Positions 18,937 through 29,875 of a DNA stretch of 64,000 bases are shown here, piece after piece. Each line of letters starts with the position of its first letter. Position 1 is the first letter of the stretch. Location of the stretch: positions 868,001-932,000 of the forward strand of contig NZ_CP067019.1 in NCBI RefSeq assembly GCF_016599715.1. Direction: 5' to 3'. The notes below the pieces were generated by a model. It worked only from the letters and a program-made list of their open reading frames with translations. It searched no databases and was not told the DNA's origin. The stretch comes from Acinetobacter sp. CS-2. GTDB taxonomy: Bacteria; Pseudomonadota; Gammaproteobacteria; Pseudomonadales; Moraxellaceae. The translations under genes were made by a program, and so were the position numbers.

Positions 18937-19371
18937 ATGAAGAGAAACCTCTAAAAATTGAATTGCTTATTTATAGTTTAACAACTATAGCTGATATAAG
19001 GCGAAGATCTTAATATAGTTGTTTAAAACCTGACTAGGCAAATGGTTTTAAATTTAACCGCATTATTATTATCCAGCCAGATGTGTGATGGAACTGGTAC
19101 TCGGGTTTTTATACTAGCGAATTGAGTTTAAAAATCTATTACATTGACAAAACGTCAGCTTGACATACATAGCTAAGGGTTATTTTTTAATACGCTTTGA
19201 TCGTTTATAAAATAAACTGCGGACAAAGTGCAAAAAAACGCTGAAATGGCTTGTTGTTTGATTTATTATCACTTAATATGTTTGCCCTTATATATCCCCC
19301 CAGTGGCGTTCGTATTAAGATCGATATATTCCTTTATCGGCACGACGACACGGGCATGTTTGGAGTACATT
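18937..19371. other. intergenic region between divergent ispB and rplU
   Basis: This 435-bp region contains no supported gene. An upstream in-frame extension of rplU from 19228 lacks a suitable ribosome site and precedes the conserved L21 N-terminus, so I treat it as leader. Promoters for both directions must lie here. The rplU 5' leader is probably long and could be regulatory, as r-protein leaders often are. Confidence 0.6.
19144..19171 (+). promoter_or_regulatory. possible sigma-70 promoter for rplU-rpmA
   Basis: TTGACA (19144-19149) and TACATA (19166-19171) are separated by 16 bp. A second perfect TTGACA follows at 19160-19165, without a good -10. This leaves about 190 nt of leader before rplU. 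Confidence 0.4.
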
Positions 19372-19683
19372 ATGTACGCAGTAATCCAAAGCGGTGGTAA
19401 ACAACACCGTGTGGTTGAGGGTGAAACCCTTAAAGTAGAATTGTTGAAAGCTGAAACTGGTACAACTATTACGTTTGATGACGTATTAATGCTTGTAAAC
19501 GGCGAAAGCATTCAAATTGGTGCCCCAGTTGTTGCTGGTGCTACAGTAACTGCTGAAGTAGTTAGCCACGGTCGTCACGACAAAATCCGTATTGTTAAAA
19601 TGCGTCGTCGTAAACATTACCGTAAACAACAAGGTCACCGTCAATGGTTTACCGAGTTGAAAATTACTGCTATTTCAGGCTAA
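19372..19683 (+). CDS. rplU: 50S ribosomal protein L21
   Basis: This 103-residue ribosomal protein L21 starts [18 protein letters not shown] and ends with the basic RNA-binding segment [15 protein letters not shown]. The ATG at 19372 gives the exact family length and has TGGAG upstream. It is followed 18 bp later by rpmA, its usual partner. Confidence 0.98.
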   Translation: MYAVIQSGGKQHRVVEGETLKVELLKAETGTTITFDDVLMLVNGESIQIGAPVVAGATVTAEVVSHGRHDKIRIVKMRRRKHYRKQQGHRQWFTELKITAISG

Positions 19684-19701
19684 TTACGAGGATTATGAAA
19701 C

Positions 19702-19959
19702 ATGGCTACTAAAAAGGCTGGTGGATCGACACGTAACGGTCGTGACTCGAACCCTAAAATGCTAGGTGTTAAAATGTACGGTGGTCAATCTGTGACTGCG
19801 GGTAACATTATCGTTCGTCAACGTGGTACAGAATTCCACGCTGGTGCAAACGTAGGTATGGGCCGTGACCATACTTTATTTGCTACCGCTGATGGCGTGA
19901 TCAAATTCGAAGTGAAAGGTCAGTTTGGCCGTCGCTACGTATCTGTTGAAACTGCATAA
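19702..19959 (+). CDS. rpmA: 50S ribosomal protein L27
   Basis: This 85-residue ribosomal protein L27 has an N-terminus ([19 protein letters not shown]) that reaches the peptidyl transferase centre in proteobacterial ribosomes. There is no cleavable N-terminal extension of the Firmicutes type. It is the second gene of the rplU-rpmA operon and is followed by a strong terminator. Confidence 0.98.
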   Translation: MATKKAGGSTRNGRDSNPKMLGVKMYGGQSVTAGNIIVRQRGTEFHAGANVGMGRDHTLFATADGVIKFEVKGQFGRRYVSVETA

Positions 19960-19973
19960 GTTTTAATGGTACG

Positions 19974-20005
19974 AAAAAAACCCACATTTGATGTGGGTTT
20001 TTTTT
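19974..20005 (+). terminator. intrinsic terminator of rplU-rpmA
   Basis: A-run, CCCACAT (19981-19987), 3-nt loop, ATGTGGG (19991-19997), then eight T residues. Confidence 0.95.
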
Positions 20006-20181
20006 ATGTCTGTAAATCGGTGAAATAATGGTTACCATCTTCATCATGATGTAGAAATGGCTACATTGGCTATTAATAACAATACAAAACTTCTTATTTT
20101 CTCAATTATTAGGATTAAAAATTGGTTTAAGATGGACGCATTGAACAAATTGCGATACCGCAAATAAAAAAAGGTGATGAT

Positions 20182-20880
20182 ATGAAAATGCTTCGTAAAA
20201 CCCTGTGTGCGATGACCTTGGGTGCTGCAACGCTTGCACCGGTAATGAGTACAACTGTTTTTGCTGCCCCTGTAGCAGCATCGGAGCAGCAAGCAACCAA
20301 CAATCTGGTCAAGCAGTTAAGTAATATTCGTACTTTGTCTGCTAACTTTGAACAAACCACAAAAGCGACTTCTGCTGGTAAAGCCCCGCAGAAAAAAGGC
20401 TTGACTGGACAACACATGAATCAAACCTTTAAAGGGGTGATGAAAGTTGCGCGTCCGGGTAAATTCTTCTGGGAAACCACCAGTCCATCCAAACAGACCA
20501 TTGTGACTTCCGGTAAAACCGTATGGATTTATGATCCTGATTTACAGCAAGCCGTCCGTCAAAGCCTGGATGAACAGGTGGCAAATACTCCAGCATTGTT
20601 ATTGTCGGGGAATACCAGTCAGATTATGAAGTCTTATCGAGTGACTCAGCCCGATAAAAGCAAGACCTATTACACTTTGTACCCTAAAGTGAAAGACAGT
20701 GCATTCCAAAGCCTGACCATTAGTTTTGGCGCGAACAAGGCCCCAAGTTTGATGATTTTGCAGGACTCATTGGGGCAAACTACCTATGTGCGCTTTAATA
20801 ATGTGAAATTGAATCCATCGATTGCTTCTTCAACCTTCAATTTTACACCACCAAAAGGTACCGATATTATTGATCAATAA
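20182..20880 (+). CDS. lolA: outer membrane lipoprotein carrier protein LolA
   Basis: This periplasmic chaperone takes mature lipoproteins from LolCDE and hands them to LolB. It has 232 residues, with a cleavable signal peptide to about residue 28 (VFA-A). The mature part carries LolA features: LSNIRTLSANFEQTT, FKGVMKVARPGKFFWETTSP and WIYDPDLQQAV. An AAAGGTG element precedes the ATG. The usual downstream partner rarA is absent here. LolB, its receptor, is encoded at 43545-44126. Confidence 0.94.
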   Translation: MKMLRKTLCAMTLGAATLAPVMSTTVFAAPVAASEQQATNNLVKQLSNIRTLSANFEQTTKATSAGKAPQKKGLTGQHMNQTFKGVMKVARPGKFFWETTSPSKQTIVTSGKTVWIYDPDLQQAVRQSLDEQVANTPALLLSGNTSQIMKSYRVTQPDKSKTYYTLYPKVKDSAFQSLTISFGANKAPSLMILQDSLGQTTYVRFNNVKLNPSIASSTFNFTPPKGTDIIDQ

Positions 20881-20923
20881 TATATTGATTTATAATATTT
20901 AATTGTGAGTTCGTCATAAATTG

Positions 20924-20951
20924 AAAAGCAGTCCTGTGTGGCTGCTTTTTT
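20924..20951 (+). terminator. intrinsic terminator of lolA
   Basis: AAAAGCAG (20924-20931) pairs with CTGCTTTT (20942-20949), followed by T residues. Confidence 0.8.
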
Positions 20952-21373
20952 ATTGGATATGCTGTTAAAAATGAGGGAAATTTTTATTCACCCAGCACCA
21001 CCCTACAAGAATATGTTCAAGCTCGGACCTAAACATCATAATGCACAATATTTCAAAATCTGCGGATGCGCAGAAGGCGAGGGCTATCTTTTATCTTATC
21101 TCTATCATCTCCATACAGAATCTTCCAAAGTGGTGATTCTCAAAGTGTAAGATTTAACACTTCAGTCTCAGGCAGGAATTATCCTCGGTGTGCATGTACC
21201 CTAGGGTTTTCACGATAATTGGGTTGAGCCATCTTAAAATCAGGCAATTTTTTATACAAATGCCTCGTTATTCGGCTAAAAAGAGTTAAAGATACATATT
21301 TTAAATGTTATTCAGGGATCTGGCTTTGTATAGTGAACCCGCATGATCAAAGGCACTAGGTTGTTAAGATAAG
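20952..21373. other. intergenic region between lolA and the DUF3298 gene
   Basis: This stretch is about 420 bp without a supported gene. A 45-codon frame (21016-21150, starting MFKLGPKHHNAQYF) is open on the plus strand. It has no ribosome binding site or recognisable family, so I leave it as an unproven small ORF. Confidence 0.4.
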
Positions 21374-22162
21374 ATGAAAATACGCACGAATCAACAATGG
21401 CTCTGGGCTGTTCCGGTTTCTTTGGCAGCACTCGTTATGGCGGGTTGTCAGGAGCGACCTGCACCGCAAAAGGAACAGGTTAAGGTAGAAAAACAGGAAG
21501 CTTCTTCTACAATTCCATTAATTCAAGCCAAGGTTGTTCCTGTGAAATTAAGCAAACCGGAAGCATGTGATGCGGAAGGTTGTACCCAGTATGAGATTCA
21601 GACGGTAAAGAGCAACTTGAAATGGGTGGATGACTATTTTATCGATCGGGTGAAAAAAGCCGATCCGATTGCATTTTCTACCACGCCCAATGAAAAGATC
21701 AATACTGCCGAAGGAGCGAGTCCCAATTTAAGTCAAAGCTCGACCTATATCCGTTTTGTCAGTCAGCAGTATGACCGGGCAACCTTTGCCATTCAAACTT
21801 ATACCTATTCATCCGGTGCTGCACATGGCATGTATCATCAGGAATTTGTCAATTTTGACTTGAAAAACAAAAAGCGTCTGGCACTGCAAGATATTATGGT
21901 CAAAGGTGCAGAACAGCAATTATTGAATACTTTATATGATTCAAATAGCATCTGGCTGGAACAGCACAGTATAGATAGAGAAAAACTGAAATTAAGTGAT
22001 AATTTTTACTATGGTGCCAATGGCATTGTCTTTGTTTATCCCTTGTATGAGCTGGCTTCCTATGCAGAAGGCATGACTGAACTGACCTTGCCTTATTCGG
22101 CACTCACTAAACTGATTAAAGCGGAATATCTGCCAGCTTTACCCAAGTATCCATCGTCCTAA
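21374..22162 (+). CDS. DUF3298/DUF4163-type lipoprotein
   Basis: This 262-residue predicted lipoprotein has a signal peptide and the lipobox LVMAGC with lipidated Cys25. The middle and C-terminal parts resemble the DUF4163-DUF3298 pair seen in RsiV- and PdaC-like proteins, for example YTYSSGAAHGMYHQEFVNFD followed by KKRLALQDIMVKG and VYPLYELASYAEG. The function in Gram-negatives is unknown; lysozyme or sugar binding in related proteins is only suggestive. The gene is monocistronic between lolA and serS. Confidence 0.75.
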   Translation: MKIRTNQQWLWAVPVSLAALVMAGCQERPAPQKEQVKVEKQEASSTIPLIQAKVVPVKLSKPEACDAEGCTQYEIQTVKSNLKWVDDYFIDRVKKADPIAFSTTPNEKINTAEGASPNLSQSSTYIRFVSQQYDRATFAIQTYTYSSGAAHGMYHQEFVNFDLKNKKRLALQDIMVKGAEQQLLNTLYDSNSIWLEQHSIDREKLKLSDNFYYGANGIVFVYPLYELASYAEGMTELTLPYSALTKLIKAEYLPALPKYPSS

Positions 22163-22182
22163 TTTAAGCTTAATTCGGGTAA

Positions 22183-23553
<1,371 letters not shown>

Positions 23554-23643
23554 TCTTCGGATTGATCAATAAATTTATGAATAGCACAATTTTGTGCATG
23601 AAAATTGCTTAAGACAGTCAGATTTAAAATATTGAGGTAGTGT

Positions 23644-25020
23644 GTGGATATCTTTCCAATCTCTTTAAAGTTGCAACAGCAACCTTGTCTGATTGTCGGT
23701 GGTGGGCGCATTGCCTATCGTAAGGCCGTACTTTTGGCAAAAGCAGGGGCAATCATTGATGTGATTGCGCCTGAAATCGAAACTGATTTACTAGAGATTG
23801 TTCGTGCCAGCCAAGGGCAATATGTCCAAGCATCTTTTAGTCCAGATATTCCATTACGCCCTTACCGGTTGGTGATTGCGGCTACCAATGACAAAGCGAC
23901 CAACATACAGGTTTTTGAAGTTTGCGAAGCTGAAAAAATTCTGGTGAATAGTGTGGATGATCTACCGCATTGCCGTTTTATGGTGCCTGCTATTATCGAC
24001 CGTTCTCCTTTGGTGGTTTCGATTGCCACCAATGGCAAATCACCAGTTTTATCCCGTCAAATTCGTACCCAACTGGAAGCCAGTATTCCGCATGGCATGG
24101 GCAAGCTGGCAGAGTTTTCTGGAAAATGGCGTGCGGCAGTAAAAGCCAAAATTGCCAATCCAGATGAACGCCGTATTTTTTGGGAAGACCTGTATGCCAG
24201 TCCACTCAAAGAACAGGTGTTTAATGACAATATCGCTGAAGCGGACCGTTTAATTGAACAAGCCTTAATGGAATGGAAAGCGCCAAAAGGTGAAGTCTAC
24301 CTGGTGGGCGCAGGACCTGGCGATCCTGAACTGTTGACCTTAAAAGCACTGCGTTTAATGCAGCAGGCAGATGTGGTTATTTACGACCGTTTAGTATCGC
24401 CTGCGATTATGGACTTGTGCCGCCGTGATGCGGAAAAGGTTTATGTGGGTAAAGCCCGCTCCAATCATAGTGTGCCGCAAGAAGGCATTAATGCACTCTT
24501 GGTGGAATATGCTGCAAAAGGTAAACGTGTCTGCCGTTTAAAAGGCGGTGATCCATTTATTTTTGGTCGTGGTGGTGAAGAGATTCAGGAACTGTTTGCT
24601 GCAGGTGTGGCTTTTCAGGTGGTGCCAGGGATTACCGCGGCTTCAGGTTGTTCAGCCTATGCTGGTATTCCTTTAACTCATCGTGACTATGCGCAAAGTG
24701 TGCGCTTCCTGACTGGACATTTAAAAGAAGGTTCGCCAGAGTTACCTTGGAGTGAGCTGGTGTATGAAAACCAGACCTTGGTGTTGTATATGGGGCTGGT
24801 GGGTCTGGAAAAAATCTGTGCCCAGCTGATTGCCCATGGCCAACGTCCAGACATGCCGGTTGCACTTATTTCCAAAGGGACTACCCCTGACCAGAAAGTG
24901 GTGGTTGGAACCTTGGCCGATATTGCTTCAAAAGTGTCAGAACATCAAATTCAAGCGCCAACCCTGACCATTATTGGGGAAGTGGTAAAATTGCGCGAAC
25001 AATTACAGTGGCAAGGCTAA
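23644..25020 (+). CDS. cysG: siroheme synthase (multifunctional CysG)
   Basis: This single polypeptide of 458 residues converts uroporphyrinogen III to siroheme for sulfite and nitrite reductases. The N-terminal domain (about 1-210) is the NAD-dependent precorrin-2 dehydrogenase/ferrochelatase, with CLIVGGGRIAYRKAVLLAKA. The C-terminal domain (about 215-458) is SAM uroporphyrinogen methyltransferase, with VYLVGAGPGDPELLTLKAL and RLKGGDPFIFGRGGEE. The start is GTG at 23644, with GAGGTA upstream. It is followed 37 bp later by trmL. Confidence 0.96.
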   Translation: MDIFPISLKLQQQPCLIVGGGRIAYRKAVLLAKAGAIIDVIAPEIETDLLEIVRASQGQYVQASFSPDIPLRPYRLVIAATNDKATNIQVFEVCEAEKILVNSVDDLPHCRFMVPAIIDRSPLVVSIATNGKSPVLSRQIRTQLEASIPHGMGKLAEFSGKWRAAVKAKIANPDERRIFWEDLYASPLKEQVFNDNIAEADRLIEQALMEWKAPKGEVYLVGAGPGDPELLTLKALRLMQQADVVIYDRLVSPAIMDLCRRDAEKVYVGKARSNHSVPQEGINALLVEYAAKGKRVCRLKGGDPFIFGRGGEEIQELFAAGVAFQVVPGITAASGCSAYAGIPLTHRDYAQSVRFLTGHLKEGSPELPWSELVYENQTLVLYMGLVGLEKICAQLIAHGQRPDMPVALISKGTTPDQKVVVGTLADIASKVSEHQIQAPTLTIIGEVVKLREQLQWQG

Positions 25021-25057
25021 TTCGAGTCTTGTTACATTGAAAGAGTAGAGAAATCCT

Positions 25058-25537
25058 GTGATCCACGTTGTTTTATACAAGCCTGAAATTCCTGCCAACA
25101 CTGGGAATATCATCCGTTTATGTGCCAATACCGGTGCGCAGTTGCATCTGGTAAAACCGCTGGGTTTTGAGCTGGATGATAAAAAGCTGAGACGTGCAGG
25201 TCTGGACTATCATGAGTGGGCGCATATGAAAGTGTGGGAAAACTTTGCAGAATGTATGGCGCATTTAAAAGAACAGGGAATTGAGAATGATGCCATCTAT
25301 CCCTTAACCACCAAAGGTTCTGAAACTCCGCATACATCAAATTTAAACCGCCCGGTGGCGTTGTTGATGGGACCAGAAACACGTGGTTTGCCTGAAAATG
25401 TGCGTATGATGTTTCCGGAAAAACACTGGGTTCGTTTACCCATGGCTGCTAATTCACGTAGTTTAAATTTATCTAATGCTACAGCAGTTATTCTGTACGA
25501 AGCATGGCGTCAGCAAGGTTTTAAAGAACTGGTTTAA
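25058..25537 (+). CDS. trmL: tRNA (cytidine(34)-2'-O)-methyltransferase
   Basis: This SPOUT methyltransferase modifies the wobble base of tRNA-Leu isoacceptors. It has 159 residues. The N-terminus [20 protein letters not shown] is typical of TrmL, and the trefoil-knot SAM site is [14 protein letters not shown] with [17 protein letters not shown]. It starts with GTG at 25058. It probably forms a transcription unit with cysG and ends at a strong terminator. Confidence 0.95.
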   Translation: MIHVVLYKPEIPANTGNIIRLCANTGAQLHLVKPLGFELDDKKLRRAGLDYHEWAHMKVWENFAECMAHLKEQGIENDAIYPLTTKGSETPHTSNLNRPVALLMGPETRGLPENVRMMFPEKHWVRLPMAANSRSLNLSNATAVILYEAWRQQGFKELV

Positions 25538-25548
25538 TTTCAGAGCAT

Positions 25549-25578
25549 AAAAAAAGACGCATTGAGCGTCTTTTTTTT
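25549..25578. terminator. bidirectional intrinsic terminator
   Basis: AAAGACGC and GCGTCTTT around ATTGA, flanked by long A and T runs. It separates convergent trmL and the permease gene and should work in both directions. Confidence 0.93.
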
Positions 25579-25594
25579 GCATGAAGTCAAAGCA

Positions 25595-27016
25595 TTAATG
25601 CGTATCATCAAACTCGTTGTGCTGCGGAGCGGGGTGTTTGAAGCCTTTGGTTTTATAACCCAGATACAAAATACCGAACATTGCCCACCATAAACCAAAT
25701 TTTAATGCCGTATCTTCAATTTCTAGCCACATCGCAAAAATGCTCAGGAAGCCGAGTAAAGGAATGACCACAAAGCTGAGAATGTCTTTGATGCTTTTGG
25801 TGCGACCATCTCGTAAGGCATAACGTGAAATCACAGACAGATTTACAAAGGTAAAGGCAGTGAGGGCACCAAAACTGATCATCGAAATTACGATGTCCAA
25901 ATCCATGAAACCAGCAGTTAAAGCCACGGCACCTACAATCAGAATGTTGTAAACTGGCGTGTAGCTTTTTGGGCTAATATGACCAAAAATTTTCTTATTG
26001 ATCACGCCATCACGGCCCATCACATACATTAAGCGTGAAACACCTGCATGTGCAGAAATACCTGATGCCATCACCGTGACGATTGCAAAGTAAAGCACTA
26101 CAGTTTTGAACGCTACTCCGCCAACAGCTTGAAGAATGTCTGGCTGAGTTGCAGCAACATCTTCGAAGTAAGTCTTCGGATCGTTCGGGAAGTAAATTTG
26201 CATGAAATAGGTACTGATAATGAAGATAATACCTGCGATGAGTGCCGTAAGGAAAATCGCTTTAGGTAGAGTCTTTTCAGTCTCTTTGGTTTCTTCTGCC
26301 AGTGAGCTGAGTGAGTCAAAACCGGTAAAAGAGAAACAAAGCAATGTTGCACCGGTAATTAACGGACCCAAAGCTGTCATTTCATTCCAGAACGGTTCAA
26401 GACTCCATAACTGGTATTTGGCATTCGCTAATGTACCATCGGCATTGATCCCACCTGCAAGTAGAGAGTAAACCATCCAGGTGAAGTATGCGATGACTGC
26501 CAGCTGAATCAATACAATCAGGCCGTTGAAGTTGGCAACGAATCTGGCACCACGCAAGTTTACGCCAGTCATAAATGCGGTCAGTGCAACAACCCAAACC
26601 CAATGATTGACTTCAGGAAACAAGGCTTCCAGATAAATGACTGCCAAAATGATGTTGACCATGGGTGACAGTAGATAATCCAGCCATGATGACCAGCCCA
26701 CCATAAAACCGACATTAGGGTGAATCGATTTTTGTGCATAAGTATATGCCGACCCTGATGATGGATAACGACGGATCATGTGTCCATAACTAATAGATGT
26801 AAACAGAATTGCAATCAGGGCAATAATGTAGGAAGTTGGCACGTGGTAATGGCTTTCTTCAGAAACCAGACCGAAGGTATCAAATAATGTCATTGGCTGA
26901 ATATAAGCTAAACCAATAATAATGATGTGCCAGAGTCCAAGCGTTTTTTGCAGTTTAGCTGTCGATTGAGTCCCAGAGATATTTGTCAACGGCGTTATCC
27001 TCTTATCGTTGATCAA
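25595..27016 (-). CDS. APC family permease, PuuP-like (putrescine or amino acid importer)
   Basis: This is a 473-residue amino acid-polyamine-organocation transporter with about 12 membrane helices. Several segments are close to E. coli putrescine importer PuuP as I remember it: GLAYIQPMTLFDTFGLVS, YPSSGSAYTYAQKSI, NVGFMVGWSSWLDYLLSPM and FSFTGFDSLSSLAEET. Putrescine is therefore a reasonable guess. However, related APC members carry other substrates and no putrescine catabolic genes are adjacent. It has its own upstream region of about 240 bp and converges with trmL. Confidence 0.8.
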   Translation of the reverse strand: MINDKRITPLTNISGTQSTAKLQKTLGLWHIIIIGLAYIQPMTLFDTFGLVSEESHYHVPTSYIIALIAILFTSISYGHMIRRYPSSGSAYTYAQKSIHPNVGFMVGWSSWLDYLLSPMVNIILAVIYLEALFPEVNHWVWVVALTAFMTGVNLRGARFVANFNGLIVLIQLAVIAYFTWMVYSLLAGGINADGTLANAKYQLWSLEPFWNEMTALGPLITGATLLCFSFTGFDSLSSLAEETKETEKTLPKAIFLTALIAGIIFIISTYFMQIYFPNDPKTYFEDVAATQPDILQAVGGVAFKTVVLYFAIVTVMASGISAHAGVSRLMYVMGRDGVINKKIFGHISPKSYTPVYNILIVGAVALTAGFMDLDIVISMISFGALTAFTFVNLSVISRYALRDGRTKSIKDILSFVVIPLLGFLSIFAMWLEIEDTALKFGLWWAMFGILYLGYKTKGFKHPAPQHNEFDDTH

Positions 27017-27195
27017 GGATCAGTCATGTTTACAAGGATCGTTTGAGACGAACGATCCCCCCTAAATGAATAAAACAAAAGTGCGCCAATCTACTCTAGT
27101 TTGGTACGTTTTGCCAATATCTTTGTGAGTTTTTAATGCAGAAAATATGCCACTTGATATAAAAGACTCGCTTTAATTTTCTATATAAAAGTAAA

Positions 27196-27223
27196 AGCCT
27201 GATGCTTAAAAAAACATCAGGCT
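27196..27223 (-). terminator. intrinsic terminator of the alcohol dehydrogenase operon
   Basis: AGCCTGATG (27196-27204) pairs with CATCAGGCT (27215-27223). On the minus strand a TTTTACTTTT tail follows. It lies 33 bp after the dehydrogenase stop. Confidence 0.85.
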
Positions 27224-27256
27224 CATTTTTAGCTATATTCGCTTAATTTTCAATAT

Positions 27257-28441
27257 TTACCAAGCTTTTTCTAAAATCGCTTTTAAATCGCTCAAGGTGG
27301 CTTCTTTCGGATTGTAAATAATGGAACCATCATTTAATGCTTTGTCTGCGACTTCATCCAGTTGTGCTTCTGAAACCTTGCCGGTTTCACGTAAAGTACG
27401 TGGCAATTTCGTCAGTGCATACAAGCGATCACGCATGGTCAGAATCGTAGCAATGGTTTTATCGGCACGTAGATGGGCAGGGGTTTGCGCATAAATGTCT
27501 GAACCTGCTAAAGGTAGCAATAATTCTGCAATCTTGTCACCATTCACTTCTTTATTGTACTCAAGCACATAAGGCAGGAACAGGTTCATGCACAGGCCAT
27601 GTGGTAAATGTGCAACTGCACCTAAAGCATGTCCAAGGGAATGCACCAGGCCTACCATGGAGTTCGAGAACGCAATACCGGCCATGGTGGAAGCTTGGGC
27701 TAATTCCAGACGGCCAAACTCATCAGTTGGATTATCTAACACATTGAACAGGCTGTTGCTCACTTTTTTGATGGCAGCTGTCGCATAAGCATCACTGATC
27801 GGATTGGCTGCCATACAGGTATAGGCCTCAACTGCATGGGTTAGTGCATCCATGGCTGTCATGGCAGTTAAATGTGGTGGCAAGGTCTGGGTCATGCGCG
27901 GATCCAGAATTGCCGCATGTGGCATCAGATAATAGGATGCAAAGGGCATTTTGACATTTTTTTCAAGATCCGAGACCACAGCCACCATGGTCACTTCTGA
28001 ACCCGTACCCGATGTGGTAGGAATCACAAAAAATGGTTTTAACGGTTTTGGCAGGTTATGTGCACCTGAATATTTAAGCAGGTCATCGCCACCTTCGGTC
28101 ACCAGAATATTGGTTGCCTTGGAAGTATCAATCACTGAACCGCCACCGACAGCAATAATCGCATCACAACCATTATCACGATAAGCTTTCGCTGCATTTC
28201 GGACGGTTTGTACACTTGAATCAGGTGGAACATCATCAAAAATATAACCAATCACCGCATCGGTAGATTCAAAAGCCGCTTCAATGGGTGCAAGCAGGTT
28301 GTTGCTGCGTACACCTTTGTCAGTAATGATCAGAGGACGTTTTGCACCCAAAGTAGCAAGTTCAAACGGAATATGTTCTAAGGCAGCATGACCTGCAATG
28401 ACTTTGACCGGACAGAAAAATTCGTAATAAGGCTTAGCCAT
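27257..28441 (-). CDS. iron-containing alcohol dehydrogenase
   Basis: This 394-residue NAD(P)-dependent enzyme belongs to the group III (Fe-ADH) family. The nucleotide-binding GGGSVIDTSKATN and FVIPTTSGTGSEVT segments are present. The metal-binding region has DALTHAVEAY and MVGLVHSLGHALG followed by LPHGLCMN. I chose the ATG at 28441 because GGAG lies 8 bases upstream; it begins one base after the stop of the preceding SCP2-like gene, so the two are coupled. The substrate is unknown. Confidence 0.92.
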   Translation of the reverse strand: MAKPYYEFFCPVKVIAGHAALEHIPFELATLGAKRPLIITDKGVRSNNLLAPIEAAFESTDAVIGYIFDDVPPDSSVQTVRNAAKAYRDNGCDAIIAVGGGSVIDTSKATNILVTEGGDDLLKYSGAHNLPKPLKPFFVIPTTSGTGSEVTMVAVVSDLEKNVKMPFASYYLMPHAAILDPRMTQTLPPHLTAMTAMDALTHAVEAYTCMAANPISDAYATAAIKKVSNSLFNVLDNPTDEFGRLELAQASTMAGIAFSNSMVGLVHSLGHALGAVAHLPHGLCMNLFLPYVLEYNKEVNGDKIAELLLPLAGSDIYAQTPAHLRADKTIATILTMRDRLYALTKLPRTLRETGKVSEAQLDEVADKALNDGSIIYNPKEATLSDLKAILEKAW

Positions 28442-28442
28442 G

Positions 28443-28976
28443 TTATGCACTCCGTTTAAAATAGGATTGAGCTACTTTCAAATAAATATTTGCAGCTCCA
28501 GTCAGTTTTTCTTTTAGGCTTAATTCGGTCGGATATTGTTTTACAGCAAGCTCAGCAAGGAGCTTAGGTAAAATCAGCGCTTCCATTTTGTTTAAGCAGC
28601 GGACCAAACGAATGGCAAATGCAATATCTCCATCGGCTATCATACGGTCATGGGCAAAGGCCTGTGCGGTACTTTCCTGAAAGGAAAATACTAAAAAGGC
28701 ATGGCTTAAGTGCTTAAAAGTAATGGTAAGGTCAGGTTTGCTGTCTACAGATTGCAGTAATTGTAATTGATGGTCTTCCGTGACTTTTGCAATAAAAGCC
28801 GGGCCATGGGGAAATACTTTCATCGATAGAACGAAACCCACCGGGAATTTTGCAACTTCCTGTTTGACTTCGGCGTCGACTTGACTCGCCATTACCAGAC
28901 CTCTGCCAATCACATCCATCATGAGTTTGACATAGGTCAGTTGTAAAGCGGGCTTAACGGATTTGGTTGAAATCAC
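28443..28976 (-). CDS. SCP2-like (sterol carrier/lipid-binding fold) protein
   Basis: This 177-residue soluble protein has a middle part (DLTITFKHLSHAFLVFSFQE and AFAHDRMIADGDIAFAIRLV) that resembles the SCP2 lipid-binding fold, by eye only. No catalytic motif is seen. It starts with GTG at 28976, with AAGGGA upstream. It is the first gene of a two-gene operon with the iron alcohol dehydrogenase, separated by one base. This suggests a role in presenting or sensing a hydrophobic alcohol or aldehyde, which is inference. Confidence 0.6.
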   Translation of the reverse strand: MISTKSVKPALQLTYVKLMMDVIGRGLVMASQVDAEVKQEVAKFPVGFVLSMKVFPHGPAFIAKVTEDHQLQLLQSVDSKPDLTITFKHLSHAFLVFSFQESTAQAFAHDRMIADGDIAFAIRLVRCLNKMEALILPKLLAELAVKQYPTELSLKEKLTGAANIYLKVAQSYFKRSA

Positions 28977-29053
28977 TCGCGTATCCCTTATCTAAAGAAT
29001 ATTTTATTAGTTTAGAGTAAATACTCTAATTTATTTTTATGTCAAAAGCAAAA

Positions 29054-29713
29054 TTATTGTTGCATGATTTGAACTTCACTAAAGTAACCGCTGTTGTTTA
29101 AAGTTTCAATGATATCGAAGCATAAGTTCTCGAATTTTGGATAATCTTGAACTAAATCCTGAATGCGTACCATCTCCAGGCCAGCATAACCACAGGGGTT
29201 AATGGTGTGGAAACCAGACAGGTCACAATCAATATTTAGAGCCAGTCCGTGATAGCTGCGTCCTTTGCGGATTTTAAAACCCAGCGAACCAATCTTGCGC
29301 TCATTGACATAAACGCCCGGCGCATCCGGTTTGGCATAGGCTTCAATGCCATATTTGTTCAGCAGTCCAATCATTAAATTTTCAGCATAAGATACCAGCG
29401 TGCGTACATTCCAGCCCAAGCGGTTTAGGTCAAACATAAAGTAGGCTACCAGTTGGCCTGGGCCATGCCAGGTCACTTGTCCACCGCGATCCGTTTGTAC
29501 GACTGGAATATTGCTGGGTATCAGAATATGCTCAGGTTTGCCAGCTTGACCTTGAGTTAGTACATCATGATGCTGCAAAATCCACAGTTCATCTGGTGTA
29601 TGTTCATCACGGTTTTCAGTCAGGTTTTTCATCTCCTGAAAATGGTCGAGATAAGGTGTGAGCTGGTTAAATTGACGAATAATCAGTTTGGGTTTTAGAA
29701 CAGCATCAGTCAT
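29054..29713 (-). CDS. lipB: octanoyltransferase LipB
   Basis: This enzyme transfers octanoyl from octanoyl-ACP to lipoyl domains, the first step of lipoate synthesis. It has 219 residues from the ATG at 29713, which has AAGGA upstream; a longer frame to 29740 is unlikely. The family motif [16 protein letters not shown] lies at residues 76-91. The catalytic pair is visible as Lys147 in SLGFKIRK and Cys174 in [10 protein letters not shown]. It lies downstream of the ybeD-like gene, the common lipB neighbour. lipA is not in the window. Confidence 0.96.
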   Translation of the reverse strand: MTDAVLKPKLIIRQFNQLTPYLDHFQEMKNLTENRDEHTPDELWILQHHDVLTQGQAGKPEHILIPSNIPVVQTDRGGQVTWHGPGQLVAYFMFDLNRLGWNVRTLVSYAENLMIGLLNKYGIEAYAKPDAPGVYVNERKIGSLGFKIRKGRSYHGLALNIDCDLSGFHTINPCGYAGLEMVRIQDLVQDYPKFENLCFDIIETLNNSGYFSEVQIMQQ

Positions 29714-29844
29714 GTGAAGTGCGTCCTTAAAAATTTTCAACAGGATGCAAGGATTATAATGAAATCATGCCAAGATAGGGGATGATCACTGGATGATTTA
29801 AAGTTTTTCGTAGTATTGATAATATTTATATTGCCTTATAAATA

Positions 29845-29871
29845 AAAAAACACGCATGACGCGTGTTTTTT
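29845..29871 (-). terminator. intrinsic terminator of the ybeD-like gene
   Basis: AAAAAACACGC (29845-29855) pairs with GCGTGTTTTTT (29861-29871). It lies directly after the stop at 29876 and suggests that the ybeD-like gene and lipB are not always cotranscribed. Confidence 0.9.
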
Positions 29872-29875
29872 GCTC

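Noticed and set aside
20938..21150. 70-codon frame after lolA
   Set aside because: Its annotated start lies inside the lolA terminator and no ribosome site is present for the inner ATG; kept only as an unproven small frame within the intergenic entry.
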